This document shows positions 55,690 through 64,000 of a DNA stretch of 64,000 nucleotides, one piece after another. Made by a program: the position numbers and the translations under genes. The number at the start of each line of letters is the position of its first letter. Within the stretch, counting starts at the first letter, position 1. The DNA is from Ophioderma brevispina (taxonomy: Eukaryota > Echinodermata > Ophiuroidea > Amphilepidida > Ophiodermatidae): NCBI GenBank assembly GCA_023653785.1, contig JAMKCH010019712.1, positions 62,001 to 126,000 of the forward strand, written 5' to 3'. Under the pieces are notes generated by a model. That model did no database searches. It was not told the DNA's origin and saw only the letters and a program-made list of their open reading frames with translations.

Positions 55690-56725
55690 CAGGAACTGGT
55701 CGCGTAACCCCCATTTCTTTTCAATTTCTGTGTTGTGAGCATATAAGCACAGCCCAGAAGGTGTGATCAACGACGATATACCAATATAATATCTGAACAG
55801 GGAAAATTCAGAGGAAAATATAACTTTTGTGGCAATATGAATGTCTGCCGGAGACCCCGCTGCTGCGTGTGGCCCCAAGAAGAGGGGTAAGTTACTATGG
55901 GGTCAGTTTGAACTGCTCAAATCTAATGTAATATAACTCAAATCATTCCTTGGGTACCAGGAGTAAACAATCATTGGGCCAGCATTGCGTGTGGGTGCCA
56001 TCCGTTCCAGATATTTGGAAAAAATAGGCTAAAGGTCATTTGTTTATTCATAGAAAGGTCACCCTTTGGCAATACCCATATTTTTGTAAAAATTATTAAT
56101 GATACTGATTCTATAGATGAAATGCTTTGCAACTTTCGGCCTTTTCTTGTTTTTTATCATGGGAATGGGGTAAAAAATTCCAATGTAGGGCTCTATGGGG
56201 ATGGGGACATTATACCCCCCCTATTAAAGAAACCAACCCTGTTCAAAATTAAAAGGCATATTTTGACTCAGTAGCATTAATTACATTTTGTTGATATTTA
56301 ACAAAAAAATAAATCTGGGTATTGCAAAGGGTGACCTTTCTTCAATAAACAAATGACCTTTAGCCTATTTTTCCCACATACTTGGAAAGGAGGCACCCCA
56401 CGCATGTGACCCAATGGACTTTTTTACTCCTGATTCTAAAGGATAATTTGAAGCTACATTGCAGGTCATTAGATTTAGAGCAGTTTCCAAACATATGACC
56501 CCCCTAGTAACTTTAACCCTCCTCCCGGGCGCACACGCAGCAGCGTGTCTCCGGCGACTTCTATTTGCAAATGTTTATATTTTTCTTTCTCTTGAATTTT
56601 CCCGTATTCAATTTGGTATCTTCGTTCGTTTGATCAAAACCTTCTGGCTGCCGGTCGAATAGGATCGCTAGAACCCCCATTCTTTTGTATTTTTCTCAAT
56701 ATCGGGTGTACATTGAATAGAAATG
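55690..56725. repeat. 1.0-kb long inverted repeat, about 400-bp arms
   Basis: The left arm 55690-56090 and right arm 56290-56725 are inverse: cgcgtaacccccatttctttt / ...cccccattcttttg ends in mirrored order, gccggagaccccgctgctgcgtgtg / acacgcagcagcgtgtctccggc, ggctaaaggtcatttgttta / taaacaaatgacctttagcc, aaggtcaccctttggcaataccc / gggtattgcaaagggtgacctt. Spacer about 200 bp. In an intron of gene 2. Confidence 0.9.
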
Positions 56726-56857
56726 GGGTCCCACAATAAGTTATGGATCTGGTTCTGCACAGACTGTTAGGTCACAGCTTACCAAGCAACATATCAACCG
56801 TGAGTTTTGTTCACATATTAGTTTCTTCTTTTTTTTTCATAACTGATAAATATACAG

Positions 56858-56933
56858 TCAAAATTATTGAACTCACAGTAGAAACCTCAACGTTTATTTT
56901 TATCGCGAACGAGGCCAGCTCAATCCAAACTGG
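56858..56933 (+). CDS. Gene 2 exon 4: receptor-domain strands (probable)
   Basis: A T-rich tract and ataaatatacag precede 56858; donor gtagaa follows 56933. Entry phase 1 matches exon 3, exit phase 2 matches what gene 1 exon 3985-4151 requires. Translation KIIELTVETSTFIFIANEAS then SIQTG: alternating hydrophobic strands with an 'ANEAS' turn, as in the F-G region of a receptor domain. Short and with a weak donor, so I rely mainly on phase and position. Confidence 0.45.
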
Positions 56934-57764
56934 GTAGAACGTTCATATTGAAGTCCCAAGTATATAAAGGGAGTTGCCATTGATTCCAAGTCTGCGCTAA
57001 TGCACAACATTCCTACAGTGCCATGACGGAATCAAGGCAATACCTCATTTGCGTACTTAAGACTTCTATGTGAAACGTCTAACCAAAACTGGGCAGGATA
57101 ACCAGTTATAAACGCCTGACATCTAGTCAACTGCGTGGACAGTATAACAAAGGCTATGCTGTCAACTAAACAAAGGGGAATCTGAAGTCTTTGTCCGCCC
57201 GAAGAGCAGGTGGATTTACTTGGCTAATTGCATATTGTTGAGTCAATGGAGCATAGTGTATGTCCCTGATCATGTATTCAGAAAGAAAAATTGAGATTGC
57301 ATTTTATTCATTTTCATGAAAATGTGCAACCTTTACAACTTGCCATAACCAATAAATGGTAAATATAAAATTTTATACTTATAGTGGAAAAATGTTACTC
57401 TAGAAGGATGTAATCAAAATGAACAATTTTTCCTTGTATCCATGGCAATATGATTTACCCGGCGCGCCCTATCATAAATTAATTCATTTACTAGAAAGAT
57501 TCCTTCCATAGCTACTACCAGCAGCTGGTTTATTCTATACGAACGTTTGCTGAGAAAATAAAAAAAAAATAATGTCAAGGTGGGCACTTAATCTGGGCGG
57601 CTCTCTCAAAACCTGTCCAACTTTAAAATTTCTTCTTCTATTACCCCATACTAGACTAAGTGATTGATTACACTTTTCTACATTCCTGTTCGTCTAATTT
57701 CTCTGCTGCTTTATTATTTATCATCTTCATATAAATAAAACATTATATTCATTCATATAGGTCA
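56934..57764. other. Intron or flank, nothing recognised
   Basis: No exon or repeat I can support. Confidence 0.45.
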
Positions 57765-58165
57765 TTTCAAATTACATTCGCTTACTCCATTTCAATTTGC
57801 ATTAACGTATTTCATTTCAAATTACATTCACATATTTCATTTCAAATTACATTCACATATTTCATTTTTAAATTATATTCACGTATTTCATTTCAAATTA
57901 CATTCACATATTTCATTTCAAATTACAATCACACATTTCATTTCAAATTACATTCACATATTTCATTTCAAATTACATTCACGTATTTCATTTTTAAATT
58001 ACATTCACATATTTCATTTCAAGTTACATTCACGTATTTCATTTCAAATTACATTCACACATTTCATTTCAAATTACATTCACGTATTTCATTTCAAATT
58101 ACATTCACGTATTTCATTTCAAATTGCATTCACGTATTTCATTTCAAATTACGTTCGAGTATTCC
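57765..58165. repeat. 25-bp tandem repeat, about 15 copies
   Basis: Unit acattcacgtatttcatttc plus aaatt (25 bp), with 26-bp variants that have one extra T. Copies differ mainly at cacgt/cacat/cacac. Confidence 0.95.
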
Positions 58166-59239
58166 ACATTAGATTCACATTATATTCTAATCATAACAAA
58201 CAAGCGAAGGCGAAACAAAAGAAAACACAATTCAAAGAGTAAAAACAAATCAACCATTCAAAAAGAAGAATTCTTATTTTACTAATGATGGGTCATTTAT
58301 ATTCATAGGTTTACAATATTACCTCTTTTCTGTTATAATAATAATAATAGCTTTATTTCAACGCGGTTAAAACATGTTCAATGTACAATATTGTTCCTCC
58401 ACATGCCAGTGGCTTTAAAATACTGCAGAATAAAATATACATTTTAATTTTACATTTTAAATGATTATACAATTAAACAGAAATATATGTGTTTAAAGCA
58501 AATGATTAAAAGTTGAGAGTAAGGAAACAGATAAACGATTACCCAATTAAAAATATCCAAAATATTGCTTATCTCTCAAATAGAACAAATAAATAACCAT
58601 AAAACTATACAATTAACAAAAGTACTTGTAAAGTTGCACCACGCTAGATTAAAATGACTCAAGACAAACGAGAAGCACCCAAGTAAAAAACAAAAATATG
58701 TACAATTTTAAATTCAGGCAAATGTGTTATATATACTTGGTCTTATGGGTAATAAAAAAATCCTTTTAAAAAGGACTTAAGGGGAGTCAAGGGGAACTAT
58801 CCATGTAAAAGGTATGCGAGAAGGATTAGTAAAATGACATTTTGTGGGAGTTTTGCAAGTTGACTTATTTGATTTTGGAACACTTAGCCGAGGTATACAT
58901 GAACGTTAATAATTTACACACAGAGTGAATAGAGGGGTTCATATCCCTCTATTAAATTTTCGATTTTTAAAGGAAATGAAAGGAAAAATGGACAAGATCT
59001 CCAAAATACAACATAATTTACCACTTTATTGGGAGGAAAACAATCAAAGCTAACTTATCCCCCACAAGGTTTGACCACTGCAGAATCACCAGCCGAAATA
59101 AAAGAAAGCAATTCCAGCTATTTGCATGCCGACGGACTTAAAGTATGTTATAGGATTAGGCACACGTACCAACGTGATAACTAACATTTTGTTTTAAAAA
59201 CTAGGTTTAAACCCTTTAAAAAATGTAAAGCTCCACATT
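58166..59239. other. AT-rich sequence, no gene
   Basis: 58340-58400 (aataataataatagctttatttcaacgcg) resembles the 3' end of a retroposon. Nothing else recognised. Confidence 0.4.
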
Positions 59240-60059
59240 TCAAGCATTAGGCTGGGAAATATATGATATGACCTGGAAAAATTGCAATATTAATTTTTTT
59301 CACCACAATGCATTTTCTATAAGGTCCCCAGAATGACATTATAAAAGTCCAAAAAAATCCAAGTAGTGGAAGTACGCCTAATTGCATAAATCCAAAAATG
59401 GCCGCCAATCCTATGTTTTTCATTTCATTTTGTTGCATAGTAGGTTCTAAATTGCTGTTGCAGCCCTAAAATGAATATGTTTACATTAATAAGGATAAAA
59501 TGTTTTAGACGTTATATAGAAATACGTAACCTAATTGGTGGAAGCATAACTAATTGCATAAATTAAAAATGGTCGTCAATTCAGATTTTATTAAATTTTT
59601 GCTGTATTTCTTCTCCTAGAGAGATATGAGAGCAATAAATTTAACATTCCATACGGGTATATACTCAATCATGTTATAGAGAGAAGCTAGTCCTTACTTG
59701 TATGAAACCCAATGGCTGTCAATTATACAGTTTTGCTCTTCATTTGATCCCAACTTTGTGAAACAAAAACTTTTGTGAATAGTGACACAAACTTGTTGAT
59801 GGACCTTTAAATTTATATTCCATAATATCTATTTTTCTAATGAATATCTCTGGTAACTTGGTAATGCCGTTTTGTGTTGTTGTACCTTAATTTGCATTAC
59901 ACCCATATGGCTGAAAAGGAGCAATGCAATTAAATATGATCAAGATGTTATTTTTCTGGTGGAGAATGACTATTCTAACAACGCCAACTGCGTTTGTTAG
60001 GAAGGGTCCACCTGCCTTAACTACTCAGAACTAATGGGTCGTTTACCTCTCCCGGCCTG

Positions 60060-61860
60060 TAAACAGTGCACCGAGAATTCAATCCGCTGCTTTCCCGAAG
60101 ATCCTTCCAAGATTCCACCAGATCAGGCCACTGGCCTATCTTGGTTATCAGTGACATAAGGTCACTCTCCGGCCCTTTACAAAAGAGATGGAACTTCAGA
60201 GAAAAAAAAGCCAAGCGCCCCAGTTCAAACAAAATCCTCATTAGTATAATTATCTATCAGCATGCCAAAACCTGGCTTTCTTCAGTATTTAACATCAACG
60301 CACACATATCTGACTTTGCTCTATGCTCCACCTAGCAGCTAAACAATCTATTCCAAGAGGCTGAAACACCTCACCCAATGTTGGGGGCAAAGGACTGTGA
60401 CGAGGGGCGATATCCAATATCAAATTTACCACTCAAGCTGCAAGGCCTGGAACAACGTCAACAAGCTCACTGGTAGGAGCTGTCCAGTTTAAGCGGTCCT
60501 GTCTCTGACAAATTTGCATCGTCTCAGTACTTGTCACCATTGGAAAGTGGCAAGACCATACCCCACCCCACAGGCAAAAGCCCACGCTCGTGCTGTTAAC
60601 AAAGAGATTTAAAACTTTTACAACCTCTACACCGTCGAGTCCCTGTCTGAACCTTTCACCTATGATGAGATCACCCGAAAGCAAGTCAATGTTTTCAAGA
60701 ATGGGAAAGGCATCCTGGCAATGACAGCACCAGTTCAGAATTCTGGAAGCATTATGGCACCGGAAGCTGTGCGATGGCTCCCAATTCTTTCCCTCTACTG
60801 CTATCTCACATGTATTTGACCGCTTGCTTGAGAGACTGGTACTCAGTAGGATCAAATGATTACAGTCAAAGCAAATCTCCCCTCACCCAAATTGGCTTTA
60901 AAAGAGGTAAATCAACAAAAGATCAGATAGCAAGATTTGCCAATGATATTGAGGCAGCCTTCAAGAAGCAGCAGAGGTTTGGAGCAGTCTTTATAGATCT
61001 ATCTGCTGCCTATGATACAGTCTGACATGGCGGTCTCTACCTTTAGCCACTCAAAATCTTCCCTGATGTCAAGCTTGTCAAGTTCATAATACTGCTCATC
61101 CCGGATCTTTCGTCCTGGGGACATCAAATGGGCAATGCCATGTCATAGAAAGCCAAAAAGTCTGTTCAACATTTATATCTTGGAATAGCTGCCGATTCCT
61201 TTGAGGCCTTGGTGCTTCTAATGCCTCAAAGACCATATCACTGTAAGCCAATTCTTCCACCGATGGCACTTGAAACTCAGCAAACCCAAGACTGTCGGCT
61301 CTATTTTCCACCTTGCAAACCATTGCGCTAAAATAGAAGTTCACATCACTCTAGATGGAAAAAAAATGTCATGCGATCCAACACCAAAGAACCTTGTCGT
61401 CATAATTGACTACAGCCTTACTTTCCATCAACACACCAAGACAGTCGCTGCCATGACCCAGTCTTGTGTCAACCTCCTCAGAAGGCTCGCAGGGGCTGGA
61501 TGGGGTGAATTCTTTGGACACTTGACACAAAATCAACTGTTGCTGTGGCCTACTCAACTGCCTGAATATGCCGCACCAGTATGGCGTAACCAGTGTACAT
61601 TCACACAAGATTGATGTCATTCTGAGTGCAATGAGGACTTAGCGGTTGCCTTTGCGACGACTGTAGAATAATCTCAAGTTATGTCTGGCATACCTCCTGA
61701 CAACCTTTGGAGGATCCTCAGACAATCGAGATCGCAAGAAGTGGGACGAAACTGGTAACATATTCCCCCTACCAACACTTGATTTAAAGATCAGAGAATT
61801 CCGCGGAATCACTTGCTACCCAATCATGACACTGCAGTCGCAGCATGCCCATAGATCATT
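60060..61860 (+). pseudogene. Decayed LINE reverse transcriptase, plus strand
   Basis: RT blocks in order: TQIGFKRGKSTKDQIARFAN, then 'AVFIDLSAAYDTV' at 60880-61022 (catalytic A motif with its Asp), then PTPKNLVVIIDYSLTFHQH and 'NLLRRLAGAGWGEFFG' and 'LPEYAAPVWRNQ' at 61350-61600. Same Jockey/CR1-type family as 8871-10460 but a different copy; frames broken by stops. Not a host gene. Confidence 0.82.
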
Positions 61861-62041
61861 GTGGATCACGCCAGATGGTCTGAGCAATGTCATCTTCTAC
61901 CTTGAACCTAAAGCAGTGTTTGTTGAAAGCCTATCTAAGAAGCCCAAAGGTTGTGACCTTGAAGGAAAGCCACCGATCAACCTCAATGCGACTCAGAGAA
62001 CTGGGACACATAACACGTCATTGATGAACTTTGAGGTCTGA

Positions 62042-62460
62042 AGTCCCCAATTCTCAATTGAACAAAACCTGGTGGATTCTGATGGTAATTTGATATATCG
62101 CCGAAGAAAGAAAAAGCTTTTCGATGAAAAACTAATTTCTCGATGAAAGAATTTGGAATCTCGATTGAAATCCTGGTTTCCATTTGAAAAACTGGATTCT
62201 CAGTCGATAAAACTTAATTCTAGTTGAAACTCGGTATATTGGTTGTATCTAGTCCCCAAGTCTCAAATTGAAAAATCGGATTCTGAGGGTAATTTGATAT
62301 ATCGCGAAGAAAGAAAGGAAAGGTTTTTTTGCGATTGAAAACACTAATTCTCAATGAAGAAATTGGAATCTCGATTGAGATCCTGGTTACCATTGAGAAA
62401 CTTGCGGATTCTCAGTCGATATAAAATGACTGGATTCTCGATAAAAACTTGGTTGTAATC
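62042..62460. repeat. Tandem dimer, period about 209 bp
   Basis: Copies begin agtccccaa at 62042 and 62251 and share ttgatatatcgc, gaagaaagaaa, ggaatctcgattga, atcctggtt and ggattctcagtcgat in order. Within each copy a shorter 'gattctc..ttgaaaaact' word also recurs. Confidence 0.85.
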
Positions 62461-63240
62461 TTGGTGTATTGAAAAATACATAGGTCCTCGGACCGCATGT
62501 GTCACCTGGCAAATTTTATCATGAAGGTATTATCATGAACAGTTATAATTATTATCATACAAAGATACACATTTTCCGACCACAAGTGTGTGTGCGTGAG
62601 GGCGTGTTTAGATGGAGGTGGGGGTTGCTCTAAGCATTATCTAGCCAGTGATAGTAAACAAACAAATCTAAAATTATTGTTAGGTCTTGTAAGTGCAATA
62701 ATAGAGCTATAACCGAGTTTTACAAAAATTTTACTCCAAATGGAAATTGGCGCCATTTTGATGATGCCAAATTAGGGTATATCTACCAAGCATGTATGGT
62801 GTCTCTGTATAAGATAAATGAATTATAATAAAGGTCAAAAATTTAATACATTTAGGCAGTTTAGGTGGCAAAATAAATTTTAGATAAGCAATATAACACA
62901 ATCAGTTCTGTAAAAATTGTAGAATTGGCGGCCCTTTGGCTTTATGCAAATTAAGGTACACTTCTGTAAAGATTAATGAGAATGGGGTCTGTATAAGGAC
63001 CTACCAAATACTGTATTCATAAAGATACCAAATTTAGGCATATAGTGCCAAAATATTATTTTAGATAAGTTATACAACAAAAGCTTGGCCTTAAAAATCT
63101 TAGTGTATGGCGGCCATTTGGGATTATGCAAATTCGTCATATTTCCACCACTTGGATTTTTCTGAACTTTTAGTATGGCATTCGGGGGACCTTATAGAAA
63201 TGCACTGTGGTGAAAGAAATTCTATTGCAATTTTTCCCAG

Positions 63241-64000
63241 CTGCGCTAGCATTTAAGTTATTTTGCTCAGCTACAACATTGTACCCAATGACTCATATCA
63301 TTTTCTTAAAGTTTATCTGTCCCACAAAGACTTAAAATTTGTAAAATTTTAAAATGTTCCCCCACACCAATTTGCACTATTTCAATCATATACAAACGTA
63401 GGAACATTCGTTACTTCATGACATATTACATATAATCACCGGATTTACCGTAAATATCACATCTATTAAAAAAGTGTGCACATAGTAAAAGGTCACACCA
63501 CAGGGGAAATGCACTGTACTACTAACATGAGCATCTGTCTGTCCGATTAGCGTTTTGAAGCCCCTTGACCTATGGGACCTGATGTTTGACATGCAGGTAG
63601 AAAACTTTAACAGCTGAGGTTTATATCCCGGTGTTCAGGGTGACCAAAAAATCCAAAAGTCATCTAGAGGTTAATTTGCGTTAAAAATGCCCGTTATAAC
63701 CGCAACTTAAATAAAGGTGACTTGTTCCAATCAAATCCAGCCCATTCATATTTCTTAAAAAAATATAAGAGCCTCATTATTAAAGGTTGTGATCCAAATC
63801 AAAATTCTACCACTAATGTTTCCTCGGGCCTCACTTATTAATACATTAAAAGCCATTAAATATCCAACTTGGATAGTGAAAGATTTTGAAAACGTTTTTT
63901 TAATAACATCAAAATGAAAACATTATTAAATGGGCATTTCGTGATCAAAGCATAGTCCCCTCGATTTCTTAAAAGAAATTAATAATTATTTTAAAGAAAG
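63241..64000. other. AT-rich flank; M3-type MITE end at about 63930
   Basis: No gene. 63930-63950 (taaatgggcatttcgtgatc) matches the terminus of the MITEs at 40386 and 43764; the rest of that element is beyond the window. Confidence 0.5.

Larger units (their letters stand above)
59240..63240. repeat. 4-kb long inverted repeat enclosing a LINE
   Basis: 59240-59430 is the reverse complement of 63110-63240 (accacaatgcattttctataaggtcccc / ggggaccttatagaaatgcactgtggt; aaaaatccaagtagtgg / ccacttggatttttc; atggccgcc / ggcggccat). More diverged subunits with the same words extend the arms to about 59960 on the left and back to about 62690 on the right. The spacer holds the LINE at 60060-61860 and a dimer at 62042-62460. 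Confidence 0.8.
49187..64000 (+). other. Gene 2: second gp130-like receptor, 5' part (gene-level entry)
   Basis: Exons 49187-49253 (exit phase 1), 53721-53988 (1 to 0 after allowing for indels), 54729-54813 (0-1) and 56858-56933 (1-2) form a phase-consistent chain: signal peptide, Ig-like domain, then the first receptor-domain strands. The next exon expected (phase 2-1) would correspond to 3985-4151 of gene 1. I do not see it before the window ends. Same strand and class as gene 1 and 13 kb downstream of its stop, so the two look like a tandem pair. The introns hold several long inverted repeats. Two indels in the Ig exon leave its functional status open. Confidence 0.7.

Noticed and set aside
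60433..60855. 140-codon minus-strand open frame
   Set aside because: Opposite strand of a decayed LINE whose RT motifs are on the plus strand.

Overview
This is animal nuclear DNA: AT-rich, with short exons bounded by GT/AG splice sites, long introns full of LINE, Tc1/mariner, MITE and fold-back elements, and no bacterial-style gene packing. The recognisable single-copy genes are class I cytokine receptors of the gp130/IL6ST type in an organisation unlike vertebrate IL6ST. I infer an invertebrate, most likely a deuterostome such as a hemichordate, echinoderm or cephalochordate. I cannot name the species.

Gene 1 (plus strand, about 3,985 to 36,123) is the 3' part of a gp130-like receptor. In order I can read: the second half of the first cytokine-receptor-homology domain (3985-4151), the start of the next fibronectin III (FN3) domain (6932-7086), a doubtful short exon (16431-16512), then FN3 exons at 18610, 19319, 20317, 21287, 21740 and 25816. 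A decayed FN3 exon follows (30049-30337), then an intact one-exon FN3 domain (30916-31230), a transmembrane plus Box 1 exon (31365-31513), and one huge cytoplasmic exon (33357-36123). Splice phases agree across every junction where adjacent exons are both seen. One FN3 half-exon should lie between 16513 and 18609, where a LINE has inserted, but I could not find it.

The cytoplasmic tail is the most unusual item. It would be about 920 residues once two single-base deletions are allowed for. It carries one gp130/LIFR-type STAT3 docking motif (YQPQ) near the membrane and then eleven spaced copies of a tyrosine module, consensus [SD][DN]PY-x-K-hydrophobic-[SA]-x-L-P. I know of no described receptor with this array.

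Gene 2 (plus strand, from 49,187) is the 5' end of a second receptor of the same class, head-to-tail behind gene 1. It shows a signal-peptide exon (49187-49253), an Ig-like domain exon (53721-53988, with two apparent indels) and two short exons (54729-54813, 56858-56933), and it runs off the window. Its last visible splice phase (2) equals the entry phase of the first visible exon of gene 1, so the two fragments complement each other structurally.

The rest is repeats: three LINE families (one with a nested insertion and a 10-bp target-site duplication), a deleted Tc1-like element, a perfect 780-bp tandem duplication, several MITE families, microsatellites, a 25-bp satellite, an alternating array of CRE-containing inverted repeats (39.4-40.2 kb), and at least four long inverted repeats of about 0.9 to 4 kb around gene 2. 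I saw no convincing RNA gene, CRISPR array or other protein-coding gene. All homology statements come from reading the sequence; no database search was run.
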